Positions 35,713-45,102 of a stretch of DNA of 64,000 nt are shown piece after piece; position 1 is the first letter of the stretch, and the number at the start of each line of letters is the position of its first letter. This stretch comes from Halorarum halophilum (GTDB taxonomy: Archaea > Halobacteriota > Halobacteria > Halobacteriales > Haloferacaceae): the NCBI RefSeq assembly GCF_013401515.1, contig NZ_CP058530.1, positions 62,001-126,000 of the forward strand, read 5' to 3'. A program made the translations under genes and the position numbers. The notes beneath the pieces are model-generated. The model was not told the origin of the DNA and did not search any database. It saw nothing but the letters and a program-made list of their open reading frames with translations.

Positions 35713-36243
35713 GCCGATCCGCGACGAAATATCACTTAGAGACTATGCTTTCTCAAATGCTATTTGAGCATCTTCAATCCTCCTCGATCTGACTCAATAG
35801 ATGCGATAAAACTCTTCTAACGCTTACTCGGGACACTTTAGCATCTCCAGTCCGGCAGCTGCACTCGAATACTCGTAGCACTACTGGTCGGAGGATAGAA
35901 GGTCTACGGGTGCAAAGTTCGATAGTCCAGCGGATTCGGCTGCTCGTCCACTCGATATCAATCGATCTGTGACTCTATTGACTATATATCAGATAATCTC
36001 TATAGCTGGCTGGCCGGCTGACGGCCGTGTTGTTACCGGGCGTCGTCCGGCGGCAAACGCACGGCCCGGCCGACGGACGATCCCCGAGGTACGGGAGCAG
36101 CGGTCCGAGGACGTCCCCGGGAACGCCATCGACGGGGACCCCTCTACCCGGCCCGATCGACGGCCACCCAGCGACCCCGTCGACCGGCCAGTGCCCTGTC
36201 CGTCACGTCACCGTGCTCGCTCGGAGCGTTCTCGAATCCCTCG
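35713..36243. other. AT-rich gene-free stretch after tupABC
   Basis: These 531 bp hold no recognisable gene. Roughly 35730-36010 is markedly less GC-rich than the rest of the window and all frames are interrupted; the remainder is ordinary GC-rich spacer. I looked for transposase remnants and found none. Confidence 0.45.
35752..35768 (+). terminator. Hairpin downstream of tupC
   Basis: CTCAAAT-GCT-ATTTGAG is a perfect 7-bp stem with a 3-nt loop, 40 nt after the tupC stop. No long T-run follows directly, so its role as terminator or 3'-end stabiliser is a guess. Confidence 0.35.
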
Positions 36244-38367
36244 TTACTCCTCGGTCGTCGTCGTCGTCTCGTTCCCGTTCGGGGTGGTCTTGCCCGCGGG
36301 ACCCTCCGTCTGGGGTCCGCCGGTTTCGGTTTCCGTGCCCGCCGGCGTGCCCGTCTCGGGCGGCGTCTCGCCCTCCTCGGGCGGGACGATGCGGAGCACG
36401 CGTCCCGTGTCGCCCTCGGGGACGCCTACCTGGCTCACGAGCACGTACAGTTCGCCGTCGGTGTCGCGGCCGAACATGCGGACGAAGAACGGGAACCCGT
36501 CGGCGAAGACGAGCTCCCGCATCTCCCAGAGCCGGTCGCGCGGCACGTCGCCCTGGCCGCCGCCTGCGTCCGTCCCCGTCGCCGTTCCGGTGGGGGTTCC
36601 CATCCCCGTCTCGGTGCCTGTGGGCGTCGACGTGGCCGTGCCGCCCTCGTCGAACCCCTCCGGCGGCGTCGCGGTGAGCACCCGTCCGTCGGGCGCCTCG
36701 CGCGACGGGTCGGACGTCCAGATACCGTAGACGTAGTCCCCGGTCAGCCCGGAGATGGTGTCCGCCTCGTAGCGGTGCCCGCCGACGATGGTGATGCCGA
36801 CGCTCTGCCCCTGGTACTGGTGCGGGAACTCCACGATGGGGTCCTGGAGCTGCGAGCCGTCGTACGGCGCCTCGTCGGGTTCCGAGTCGGGACAGTCGGT
36901 GATGGCGCCGACCTGACTCGGGTTCTCCGTGCTGAAGCAGTGGGTGCCCTCCTTCACGTTCCACCCGTAGTTGCCGCCGCGCTCGACGATGTCGGCCTCC
37001 TCCCAGAGGTCCTGGCCCGCGTCGGCGACGAAGAAGTTGCCCTGGCTGTCGAAGGAGACGCCGTACGGGTTGCGGAAGCCGTACGCGTAGATCTCGTCGA
37101 TGCCGGGGTTGTCCTCGCCCGCGAACGGGTTGTCCTCGGGGATGCCGTAGTTCCCCTGGGGGCCGGCGCCCGAGCCCTCCACGTCGATGCGGAGCACGTC
37201 GCCCAGCATGTTTTGGGTGACGTCCTGACCGTTGCCGCCCGCGTTCCGACCGTACCAGTCGTCGACGTGGCCGTACATGTCGTCGTTCGCGCCGCCCCCG
37301 TCGCCCATCGGGACGTAGAGGTAGTCGTCCGGCCCGAACGCGATGGCCCCGGCGTCGTGGTTGTACTGCGGCGAGGGGATGGCGAGGAGTACCGCCTCGC
37401 TGTTCGGGTCGGCGCCGCTCAGGTCGTCGGACGCCTGGAACTCGGAGACCATCTCGATGTGGTCCCAGCCCCGGTCCTGGAGCTCCTGGGTCGGCGGCGC
37501 GCTGTAGTGGAGGTAGAAGCGACCGTTCTCCTGGAACTCCGGGTGGAACTCGACGCCCAGCAGGCCCCGCTCGTCGTACGACTGGCCCTGGGTCGCGTAC
37601 GACCCGTAGAACGTCCCGAGTTCGACCATGCGGTCGCTCACGTCGACGAACGGCTCGTCCTGACGGCCGCCATCGGGCGTGACGACCCAGAGCTCGCCGG
37701 TCTGGTCGGCGACGAAGTAGCGATCCTGGTCCTCGTCGGCCACCGCGAAGTCAGTCGGCGCCGTCATCCCCTCGGCGACGGTCTGGAACCCGACCTCGGT
37801 GCCCTGCGCGAAGAAGCCGTCCTCCTGCATGCCCGCCATCGTACCGGTCCCTCCGCCCCCCACCTGGATGTCCCCGACCATGGTGTTCGGGTGGACGGTG
37901 CAGATGTACTGGGCCATCTCCTCGGACGCCGTGAACGTCACCGTCTGGGTGGCGCCCTGCTCGCTCAGGAGCTCCGAGTCGACGATGGTGTTGCCGTCGG
38001 CGTCCTGGATGTCGAAGTCGTGCGGCTGGCCGTCACCGTTCGTCCAGGTGACCTCGTACTCCTGGCCGGGCTGGAACTGGAACGTCGGGTTCGTGATGGT
38101 TCCCTCGGTGGGGGTGGTATCCCCCGCGATATAGGGCGCGTTGGGGTCGCCCTCGTACTGCCAGCCGGGGGTCACGCCCACCAGCTGGATGGTCGTGGCC
38201 TGCTCCTGGGCGAAGCCCGCCCCCGCGAACCCGGCCCCGATGCCGGTCGCGGCCGCGGCGCCGAGCACGCTCCGGCGCGAGGTCCGCCACCGCGACGTCG
38301 ACTCGTCCCGCTCGGCGTCCGGGTCGTCCGGTACTGGCTGCTCGTCGGGTGTACTGTCGTTGGTCAT
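36244..38367 (-). CDS. Cupredoxin-PQQ-type sugar dehydrogenase fusion, Tat-exported
   Basis: The 707-aa protein has a Tat signal (TSRRSVLGAAAATG, about residues 28-52). A cupredoxin domain follows (about 75-165; copper ligands His in PHDF, then CTVHPNTM). A beta-propeller of the soluble glucose/sorbosone dehydrogenase family occupies about 180-590 (LLGVEFHPEFQENGRFYLHYS, NHDAGAIAFGPDDYLYVPMGDG, YGFRNPYGVSFD). Thr/Gly/Pro-rich linkers (TSTPTGTETGMGTPTGTAT) lie in and after it. It probably oxidises a sugar outside the cell and passes electrons to its own copper centre. An inverted repeat sits just upstream of its promoter. Confidence 0.88.
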   Translation of the reverse strand: MTNDSTPDEQPVPDDPDAERDESTSRWRTSRRSVLGAAAATGIGAGFAGAGFAQEQATTIQLVGVTPGWQYEGDPNAPYIAGDTTPTEGTITNPTFQFQPGQEYEVTWTNGDGQPHDFDIQDADGNTIVDSELLSEQGATQTVTFTASEEMAQYICTVHPNTMVGDIQVGGGGTGTMAGMQEDGFFAQGTEVGFQTVAEGMTAPTDFAVADEDQDRYFVADQTGELWVVTPDGGRQDEPFVDVSDRMVELGTFYGSYATQGQSYDERGLLGVEFHPEFQENGRFYLHYSAPPTQELQDRGWDHIEMVSEFQASDDLSGADPNSEAVLLAIPSPQYNHDAGAIAFGPDDYLYVPMGDGGGANDDMYGHVDDWYGRNAGGNGQDVTQNMLGDVLRIDVEGSGAGPQGNYGIPEDNPFAGEDNPGIDEIYAYGFRNPYGVSFDSQGNFFVADAGQDLWEEADIVERGGNYGWNVKEGTHCFSTENPSQVGAITDCPDSEPDEAPYDGSQLQDPIVEFPHQYQGQSVGITIVGGHRYEADTISGLTGDYVYGIWTSDPSREAPDGRVLTATPPEGFDEGGTATSTPTGTETGMGTPTGTATGTDAGGGQGDVPRDRLWEMRELVFADGFPFFVRMFGRDTDGELYVLVSQVGVPEGDTGRVLRIVPPEEGETPPETGTPAGTETETGGPQTEGPAGKTTPNGNETTTTTEE

Positions 38368-38396
38368 CGGCAGGCCGTTCGGACCACGTCGGCGTC

Positions 38397-38402
38397 AAAA
38401 AA
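38397..38402 (-). promoter_or_regulatory. TATA-like T-run of the sugar dehydrogenase gene
   Basis: TTTTTT on the minus strand lies 30-35 nt upstream of the ATG at 38367, the normal archaeal spacing. Confidence 0.5.
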
Positions 38403-38403
38403 G

Positions 38404-38445
38404 GCCGGCGTTAGTTCGGACGCCCCCGACCTGACTAACGCCGGC
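38404..38445. promoter_or_regulatory. 12-bp perfect inverted repeat at the dehydrogenase promoter
   Basis: GCCGGCGTTAGT (38404-38415) and ACTAACGCCGGC (38434-38445) pair perfectly with an 18-nt centre. The near arm begins one base past the T-run TATA, so it overlaps the BRE position. The half-sites are about 30 bp centre to centre, or three helical turns, which suits a dimeric regulator. Confidence 0.55.
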
Positions 38446-38862
38446 TTTCGGACGCGTCGTGGCGTGAAACGCGCCCCTACGTTCCGACGGGGTGGCGTCG
38501 AACTCCCGTAACCGGGGGCCCCGCCGTCGAATCCGGTTCGCCGCACCTACCGCCGATAGCTCGAGAGTAGCTCCTGGCCACGCCCGCTCACTCCGACGAA
38601 GGGCCGGTTTCGTCCGATTAGCGCCCGAGACGCGTCTCACGCGCGTATCGCTATCGGGGCGTGCCGAGCCGCGATGCGCGTGCGCGAGAACGTCGGCGAA
38701 CGCCCGTGAGTGCCCCCGTTCGGGGCGGCGGACGAACACGAAACGCGCGAGGGAGGGGACGTCGGCCCCTCGGCAATCCGCCAGAAAACGGGGAGTAGAT
38801 GGGGCGATTACCGGCAAATACAACCCGGACTCACTTGCACGGATGGTCGAAAGAACCGGTGC

Positions 38863-39462
38863 ATGGACCGTCGCGCGTTCCTTCGAGCCGCCAGTATCGC
38901 CGGAGCCGGCCTCGCGGGCCTCGCCGGCTGTTCCTCCCCCCAGGAGGGTGTCGAGGGGGGAGCGGACGGGGGCCAGCCGGGAATCGGCACCGCCACGGAC
39001 ACCGAGACCAGCACCGAGACGGAGGCAGGGGCCGAAACCGGGACGGCACAGACCGGCACCGACGGCGGCGGTGGCGGAACTGGGACCGGCGACGGCGGTG
39101 GTGGCGGTGGTGGTAATGGTGGCGGTGGGGGAGGAAACGGCGGCGGAGCGTCCGCCTACGAGTTCCTCGGCCGCGTCGAGGCCTGGATCGGTCAGTCGCC
39201 GGCCGCGATCGAGGGCCAGGAGAACCCGACGCTCCAGCTCCAGGCGGGCCAGGAGTACGAGGTCACCTGGATCAACGACGACGGCGTCCCGCACGACTTC
39301 ACCATCCAGGACGCCGACGGCAACAACCTCCAGCAGACCGAACTGCTCTCCGAGGAGGGGGCGTCCGCGACGCTCACCTTCACCGCGTCGGAGGAGATGG
39401 CCCAGTACATCTGCACCGTCCACCCGAACACCATGGTCGGTACCCTCGAAGTCAGCGCCTGA
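38863..39462 (+). CDS. Halocyanin-like blue copper lipoprotein
   Basis: The 199-aa protein has a Tat signal (DRRAFLRAASIAG) with lipobox LAGC near residue 25 and a long Gly/Thr-rich linker (about residues 30-95). A cupredoxin domain with His in PHDFTI and the CTVHPNTM loop completes it. It should sit outside the membrane and shuttle electrons. The start at ATG 38863 is set by the Tat motif; the longer frame upstream is unlikely. Its copper domain closely matches the one fused to the divergent sugar dehydrogenase. Confidence 0.88.
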   Translation: MDRRAFLRAASIAGAGLAGLAGCSSPQEGVEGGADGGQPGIGTATDTETSTETEAGAETGTAQTGTDGGGGGTGTGDGGGGGGGNGGGGGGNGGGASAYEFLGRVEAWIGQSPAAIEGQENPTLQLQAGQEYEVTWINDDGVPHDFTIQDADGNNLQQTELLSEEGASATLTFTASEEMAQYICTVHPNTMVGTLEVSA

Positions 39463-39642
39463 ACGTGGACCCCGGGTGACCGGTTCGGGGCGTCGTTCCG
39501 TCGAAGCGGGACGCGCCAGGAGGGGTGTCCGGGGTTCTACGAGTCCGAGGTGTTCCCGTCGCTCACGTACTCGGGGTCGACGGTCGGGAAAAACGGAACG
39601 CCGAACCGACGGCGCGTCGAGTCGATACCGGCTCGCGGCCGA

Positions 39643-39900
39643 CTACAGGTCCGTGCGGAGGCGGACCTCGTCGTCCGTGACCCGTTCCACCGTTTCCTCC
39701 TGAAGCGGGTAGGCGTCCTCCTCGTCGGAGGCGTCGGCCCACCCGAGCTTCGCCGCGACGGTCTCGACGATCCCCGGGTCGGGGTCGACGTACGCCGTGC
39801 CGTGGCGGATCTCGACGATCCGACCCACGGTGTCGTCGTTGTATACGACTTCCTTACCGACGTCGTCCTCGGTGACCGTATCGATCTCGTTGTTTACCAT
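39643..39900 (-). CDS. Small PRC-barrel-like protein
   Basis: The 85-aa acidic protein begins MVNNEIDTVTEDDVGKEVVY and continues with a short beta-rich core (DTVGRIVEIRHGTAYVDP), the pattern of haloarchaeal PRC-barrel-like proteins. Its function is unknown. It lies 72 nt upstream of the convergently read spacer and is codirectional with the small winged-HTH gene to its right. Confidence 0.7.
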   Translation of the reverse strand: MVNNEIDTVTEDDVGKEVVYNDDTVGRIVEIRHGTAYVDPDPGIVETVAAKLGWADASDEEDAYPLQEETVERVTDDEVRLRTDL

Positions 39901-39972
39901 CGCGTTACCTCGTAGGGCCGATCCGGGGATAACCTCCGGGGCAGTATTTGCAAGCTACCGGGCCCGTTCACC

Positions 39973-40356
39973 CTACGTGGTGTGTTCCGCGACCACGGCT
40001 CGAAGTCGGTTCATGAGAACCAACTTCTCCGGGTCGTCGACCGCCACCGTCCCGGCACCGTACTCGCAGTCGACGACGTCGGCCTCCTCCAGCTTGGGGA
40101 GGTGACTGTGGAACAGTTTGAGCTTGACCTCGTCGGCACGGCCGGCGTCGGGGGCGGGGCCGCGGGCGCCCCGCTCCCCCTCGACGATCGCGTCGACGAG
40201 GTCGGCGATCGGGACGGGGGCGTCCGTCCCGAGCGCGTCGAGCAGGTATCGCCGCTGTGGGTGCCCCAGCAGGTCGAACACGTCGTCGACTTCCCCTGAC
40301 TCCAGCTCGCGCAGTTGCTCCGGTGCACTGCCCGGCGTCGTTTCGGTGTGCGTCAT
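39973..40356 (-). CDS. Winged-HTH protein of the haloarchaeal DUF7344 type
   Basis: The 127-aa protein has the pattern DDVFDLLGHPQRRYLLDALG near residue 22, then LKLFHSHLPKLEEADVVDCEYGAGTV, a winged helix widespread in haloarchaea and often in many copies per genome. It probably binds DNA, but no target is known. The start at ATG 40356 is supported by AT-rich sequence upstream. Confidence 0.8.
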   Translation of the reverse strand: MTHTETTPGSAPEQLRELESGEVDDVFDLLGHPQRRYLLDALGTDAPVPIADLVDAIVEGERGARGPAPDAGRADEVKLKLFHSHLPKLEEADVVDCEYGAGTVAVDDPEKLVLMNRLRAVVAEHTT

Positions 40357-40534
40357 ACAGTAGGAGGTACGTTCGACCGAGTATATGCATGTAGCCTCAA
40401 CACTTAGGTTCGAGTAACGCGCCCGGTCGCCGGGAAGGGATGTGAGAGCGTCTCAACCGACGAGGGGGACGCTCCGGCCCTCTGGGTCGTCGAGAATACC
40501 GATAGGGTACCGAATACGGTCGCAAACGAACCGG

Positions 40535-42556
40535 CTACTCGGATAGTGCCACCTCGCACAGGAGCTTCTCGAACACGGTCGCCTCGGCCTTCCGGAGGTG
40601 CTGGTGGAACGTCGGTGCGGTGACGCCGAGCGACTCCGCGACCTCCTCGCCCGTCGCCTCGCGCGGCCACTCGAAGAAGCCGGCGTAGTAGGCGGACTCG
40701 ACGACCGAACGCTGGCGCTGGGTGAGTTCCGCGAGGACGGACTGCCTGAACCGCTTGGGCGTGGAGGACGGCTCGGGGACCTGCCGCTGCGAGACGAACT
40801 CGACGTCCGGGTGCACCTCGTGGACCGTCTCGACCACCCCGCGGACGTCGGTCCCGGGCGAGAGCTGGACGACGATCCGGTAGTCCCTGCTGTCGATGAC
40901 GGACTCCTCGATCCGGTTCCCCTCGGCGGCCATGAGACAGTGCAACGGCGGCTCCGAGAGGCGCCGCTCGAACCGCACCAGCTCGTCCCCGGCGTCGTCG
41001 ACGGCAACCTCGTCGACGTACTCGAGCCCGTCGGGCATCGCCCGGAGCGTCTCGACCATCCCCGGGGACGCCGTCCCGTACTCGAGGAACTTCCCGTCGC
41101 CGAGCGGAACCGCCCGTTCGAACCGGATGATCCCCTCGCCACCCGGCAGGCCGAGCGTGAGGAACGGGTCGCGGAGTCTGAACTCCACCTCGACGACCTC
41201 GTCGTTCGTCAGCGCGCGCTTCCGCTCGATGGCGGCGAAGGCGTGTCCGAGCAGGTCGCCGAGGTGGCCGACGATCTCCCGCTCCTCGTCGCCGAAGGCG
41301 CGGTCGCGCGCCGTGGCGACGTTCACCACGCCGTAGACGGTCCCCTCGTGACGGATCGGGACGGCCGCCGTGGCGCGAGAGCGATCCTCGTCAACCCCCT
41401 CCCGCCGGGCCGCGTCGCCCCGGTCGGCGTCGTCGCCCCGGACGACCTGCACCTCGCCGGTGCGGACCGCCCGCCCCGTCGGCTCGCTATCCGCCTCGCC
41501 GCCCGCACCCAGTTCGACGTCGTCGAGGGGCCCCTCGACGCCCGCCTCGGCGTGCACCTCCACGCGTTCGCGTCGGACGTCCACCGCGCCGATCCAGGCG
41601 GACTCGTAGGCGTCAGAGGCGGCCAGTCGCTCGGGGACGAGTCGCTCGATCTCCTCGCGGGTCGACAGCCCGATCGCGGACGCGGTGATGTCGCGGACGA
41701 TCGCATTGAGGCTGTTGAGCGCGGCGAGATGGTCGCGCTCGGCCGCGAGCGCCCGGTCGGACCTGGATCGGTCGGCGACGTCGACGACGAGGCCGTCGAT
41801 GGCGACCGGGTCGCCCGACGGTCCCCGGACCGTCCGCCCCAGTTCCCTGACCCGGGTCGTGCGCCCGTCCGCCGTCAGTATGCGGTACTCCACGTCGAAC
41901 TCGTCCTCGAGGGACAACCCCGTGTGGACCGCCTCCCGGACGCGGTCCCGATCCGCCGGGTGGACGACGTCCTCCCGCCACTTGACCGCGCCGGACTCCA
42001 GCATCCCGGGGTCGTAGCCGGTGACGTCGACGCAGCCGTCGCCGACGAACGTGGGCGCGCCCTCTGGATCGCGGCACCGGTAGGCCAGCGCCGGCAGTTC
42101 CGAGAGGAGCGCCGACAGGTCGGGGGTCGCTGCGGCCTCGTCGTCGTCGTCGGCCGGTTCGCGGACGACCGCGACGGTCTTCCCGGGGGCAGACGGCCGG
42201 GCGGCGTCGAGGCGGAGTTCGCGCTGGAACCGCGTCCCGTCCTCGGCCTCGAACCGGACCTGGACGGCGTCGAATCGGACGCCGTCGGGGGCGTCGGGGG
42301 AGTCGTACCAGCCGAGCACGGCCGAGAGCCGCGAGTGGTCCTCCCTGGCGACGACCGTCGAGAGGGACTCGCCGAGCAGTTCCTCGCGCTCGTATCCGAT
42401 GGGGGAGCGAAAGGCGTCGTTGAAGTCGACGAGCGCCCCCGTGGCGTCGAGCCGACAGACCCCCTCGTCGAGCAGCTCCAGGAGTGAATCGCGGTCGCCG
42501 GCCGGTCGCCCCCCCTCGTCCGAGCTGAGTGTCTGGCGCGCGTCTCGGTCGGACAT
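40535..42556 (-). CDS. PAS-PAS-GAF sensor with Bat-type HTH (bacterio-opsin activator family)
   Basis: The 673-aa protein contains two PAS domains (about residues 25-130 and 150-270), a GAF domain (about 275-440) and a BAT domain (about 450-600). A C-terminal HTH_10 (LTQRQRSVVESAYYAGFFEWPRE then GVTAPTFHQHLRKAE) completes it. It is a one-component regulator sensing redox, light or a small molecule; targets cannot be read. A TATA-like AGTTTATTG on the minus strand (about 42584-42592) lies some 30 nt upstream, indicating its own promoter. Confidence 0.88.
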   Translation of the reverse strand: MSDRDARQTLSSDEGGRPAGDRDSLLELLDEGVCRLDATGALVDFNDAFRSPIGYEREELLGESLSTVVAREDHSRLSAVLGWYDSPDAPDGVRFDAVQVRFEAEDGTRFQRELRLDAARPSAPGKTVAVVREPADDDDEAAATPDLSALLSELPALAYRCRDPEGAPTFVGDGCVDVTGYDPGMLESGAVKWREDVVHPADRDRVREAVHTGLSLEDEFDVEYRILTADGRTTRVRELGRTVRGPSGDPVAIDGLVVDVADRSRSDRALAAERDHLAALNSLNAIVRDITASAIGLSTREEIERLVPERLAASDAYESAWIGAVDVRRERVEVHAEAGVEGPLDDVELGAGGEADSEPTGRAVRTGEVQVVRGDDADRGDAARREGVDEDRSRATAAVPIRHEGTVYGVVNVATARDRAFGDEEREIVGHLGDLLGHAFAAIERKRALTNDEVVEVEFRLRDPFLTLGLPGGEGIIRFERAVPLGDGKFLEYGTASPGMVETLRAMPDGLEYVDEVAVDDAGDELVRFERRLSEPPLHCLMAAEGNRIEESVIDSRDYRIVVQLSPGTDVRGVVETVHEVHPDVEFVSQRQVPEPSSTPKRFRQSVLAELTQRQRSVVESAYYAGFFEWPREATGEEVAESLGVTAPTFHQHLRKAEATVFEKLLCEVALSE

Positions 42557-42685
42557 TGTGGTTCCTCAAGACACGACACCGTACAATAAACTACTGGGTC
42601 GAACAGCAGGTAGAGCGACTGAAACGGCCGTACTTCCCAATTACGCCCCACTCCACCCCAACTTTAGTTCCGATCCGTACCACTT

Positions 42686-42720
42686 GGTTACAGGTACGGT
42701 GACCGTACCGACTGTGAACC
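42686..42720. terminator. Extended palindrome downstream of otsB
   Basis: The core GGTACGGT-G-ACCGTACC (42693-42709) is perfect and is extended by GGTTACA/TGTGAACC with one unpaired base. It starts 27 nt past the otsB stop and lies about 130 bp upstream of the regulator's start, so it may end the otsAB message or bind a regulator. Confidence 0.45.
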
Positions 42721-42746
42721 CATTCACGGGGAGTGGTACGCGTCCC

Positions 42747-43574
42747 CTATGACCCATCAACGCCGTCGCTCGCGTCGACGCGGACGTCGGCCAGCCACCG
42801 GAGGAACTCAATCGCGCCGTCGGGGTCGCCGACGCGCAGCGAGGCGGCCGTCCGGTCGCGGTCGCCGACGAGGACGGCGATCCCCCTCCCCGGGAGTGCC
42901 CGGAACGCGTCCTCGTCGGTCACGTCGTCGCCGACGAACACCGGGAGGAAATCCGGGTAGTCCTCGCGGAGCCGACGGACCGCGCGGTCCTTGCCGCCGG
43001 GGACGTCGGGGCGGAGTTCGATCACCGACTTGCCGTACGTGAGCCGGAGGTCGTCGGCGGGTTCGCCGACGACCTCGACGGCCGTGCGGACCTCGTCGAC
43101 GCGCTCGGGCGGCGTCCGGCGATAGTGGACGGTCGCGGTGACCCCCTTGTCCTCGACCAGGGTGCCCGGAACGTCCGCCAGCCGCTCCCGGAGGTCCGCG
43201 ACGGCGCGTTCGATCGCCGGACGGAGCGACGCCGCCTTCGGGTCGACGGTCGACCCGTCGTCGTCGCCGAGTTCGAGGCCGTGGTTTCCGGCGTAGAGGA
43301 CGTCGTCGATATCGGCACGCTCGCGGAGGTCGGCGAGCGAGCGGCCGCTCACCACCGCGACCTCGACGGTCGGGTCGTCGACGAGGCGCCGGAGCACCGG
43401 GCGGGCGCCGGGGTGGAGGGTCGCGTCCTCCGGGTCGTCGACGATGGGCGCGAGCGTCCCGTCGAAGTCGAGACAGAGCAGGATCCCCGGCGCGTCCGAG
43501 ATCCGGTCGCGGAGTCGCGGCCACGGGTTGCGGAACCGCAGCGCCGGGGGGCCGTGTTCGATGTTCCTCGGCAC
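42747..43574 (-). CDS. otsB: Trehalose-6-phosphate phosphatase
   Basis: The 275-aa HAD-family phosphatase has motif I CLDFDGTLAPIVDDP, motif II VVSGRS, and the C-terminal FVGDDVTDEDAF, all diagnostic of OtsB. It removes phosphate from trehalose-6-phosphate to give trehalose, a compatible solute. The start is GTG 43574, one base past the otsA stop. A longer frame with ATG 43775 runs inside otsA and is rejected. Confidence 0.93.
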   Translation of the reverse strand: MPRNIEHGPPALRFRNPWPRLRDRISDAPGILLCLDFDGTLAPIVDDPEDATLHPGARPVLRRLVDDPTVEVAVVSGRSLADLRERADIDDVLYAGNHGLELGDDDGSTVDPKAASLRPAIERAVADLRERLADVPGTLVEDKGVTATVHYRRTPPERVDEVRTAVEVVGEPADDLRLTYGKSVIELRPDVPGGKDRAVRRLREDYPDFLPVFVGDDVTDEDAFRALPGRGIAVLVGDRDRTAASLRVGDPDGAIEFLRWLADVRVDASDGVDGS

Positions 43575-43575
43575 G

Positions 43576-45102
43576 TCAGTGCCCCTCCAGACGCGTGGCG
43601 CGCACCTGTCCGGCCGTCTCCAGGACGTCGTCGAGCCAGGTCGGCAGGTCGGCCTCGTGGACCCGACGGCGCATCGTGCGCATCCGCGAGTGGCGTTCGC
43701 GTTCGTCCATCTCCAGCGCGCGCTCGATCGCGTCCGCGCCCGCGGCCGTGTCGTACGGGTCGAACTCGAGGGCACCGTCGGACAGTTCCTCGTAGGCGCC
43801 GGCGAGCGGGCTGAGCAGGAGGACGCCGTCGTCGTCCACCTGCGAGGCGACGTACTCCTTGGCGACGAGGTTCATCCCGTCGCGCAGCGGGCTGACGAGC
43901 GCCAGGTCGCTGAACCGGTAGATCCCGCACAGCGCGTCGTGGTCGTACATCTTCGTCGTGTAGACGATCGGCTGCCAGTCGTCGGTCCCGAAGCGCTCGT
44001 TCAGCCGATCGATCTCGTCCTCGATGCGGTCGCGGAGCCGCTGGTACGCGGGGACGCGCTCGCGGGTTCCACAGCCCTTCTGGACGTACGTGAGCTCGCC
44101 CCGGAGGGACGGGCGGGTCTCGAACAGGTGTTCCAGGATCTCCAGTCGCTGGGGGATCCCCTTCGTGTAGTCGAGGCGGTCGACGCCGAGCGCGAGCGTG
44201 ACGTCCTCGCCGATGCCGTGCTCGTGGCGGAATCGGGCCTCGAACATCCCGTCCGCGTCCTCGCTCTTCTGCCGGATGTCGTCCGCGTCGACGCCGAGGG
44301 GGAACGAGCGGACGGTCGTGACGTGGTCCTCGTAGTGGACCTCGCCGGCCCCCCAGTCCACGGTCGCCTCCGGGAGGAACTCCTCGACGCACTCCATGAA
44401 CAGCGTGCCGTAGCGCGGGAGGTGGAACCCGAGCAGGTCGTTGCCGAGAAGCCCGTCGAGCAGTTCCGTCCGCTGAGGGCAGATGCGGAACACGTCGGGG
44501 GCCGGCCACGGGATGTGGTAGAAGTGCATCAGGAACGCGTCGGGCTCGGCGGTCTTCACCATCCGGGGCGCGAGCGCGAAGTGGTAGTCCTGGAACCAGA
44601 CGGTCCCCCCGCCCTGGGCGTGTTCGAGCACGCCGTCCGCGAACCGCTGGTTCACCTCCCGGTAGTGACGCCAGTGGTCCCCCTCGAATCGGACCCGGCA
44701 TGTGTCGGTGTGGCACAGCGGCCACAGCGCCTGGTTCGCGTAGCCGTCGTAGTAGCCGCGAACCTCGTCCTCCGAGAGCCGGACCCGCTGGAGCGTGTAC
44801 TCGGGGTTCTCGGGCGGCACGGCCACCTGGTCGTCCTCGTCGGCGACCGCGAAGTCCGCCTCACCGTCCCCCCACGCGACCCAGGTGCCGTCGAGCCGTT
44901 GCATCACCGGGTCAAGCCCGGCCGTCAGCCCCCCGACCGGGTTGTCGACGGCGATGCTCCGACCCCCGTCCCCGTCGCTCCCGTCGCCCTCGTAGTGGTG
45001 CCTGTAGGGCTGCCTGTTGGAGACGAGGACGAGGTTCTCGCCGACCCCGTGGGTCTCCTGCCGCTGTTCGGTGCCCGATGCGGATTCCGAGTTCGAGTTC
45101 AT
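43576..45102 (-). CDS. otsA: Trehalose-6-phosphate synthase
   Basis: The 508-aa GT20 glycosyltransferase has the family blocks [14 protein letters not shown] at the N-terminus, [27 protein letters not shown] and [14 protein letters not shown]. It joins a nucleotide-activated glucose to glucose-6-phosphate. With otsB, 1 nt downstream, it makes trehalose, which would add an organic osmolyte to a salt-in lifestyle. The N-terminus has a Ser/Glu-rich extension of about 20 residues before the GT-B core. Confidence 0.95.
   Translation of the reverse strand: MNSNSESASGTEQRQETHGVGENLVLVSNRQPYRHHYEGDGSDGDGGRSIAVDNPVGGLTAGLDPVMQRLDGTWVAWGDGEADFAVADEDDQVAVPPENPEYTLQRVRLSEDEVRGYYDGYANQALWPLCHTDTCRVRFEGDHWRHYREVNQRFADGVLEHAQGGGTVWFQDYHFALAPRMVKTAEPDAFLMHFYHIPWPAPDVFRICPQRTELLDGLLGNDLLGFHLPRYGTLFMECVEEFLPEATVDWGAGEVHYEDHVTTVRSFPLGVDADDIRQKSEDADGMFEARFRHEHGIGEDVTLALGVDRLDYTKGIPQRLEILEHLFETRPSLRGELTYVQKGCGTRERVPAYQRLRDRIEDEIDRLNERFGTDDWQPIVYTTKMYDHDALCGIYRFSDLALVSPLRDGMNLVAKEYVASQVDDDGVLLLSPLAGAYEELSDGALEFDPYDTAAGADAIERALEMDERERHSRMRTMRRRVHEADLPTWLDDVLETAGQVRATRLEGH

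Larger units (their letters stand above)
38368..38862. other. Divergent intergenic region between the sugar dehydrogenase and the halocyanin
   Basis: These 495 bp separate two divergent genes that share a closely related cupredoxin domain. They contain the dehydrogenase promoter, a 12-bp inverted repeat and a GC-rich tract with no acidic open frame. Confidence 0.45.
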
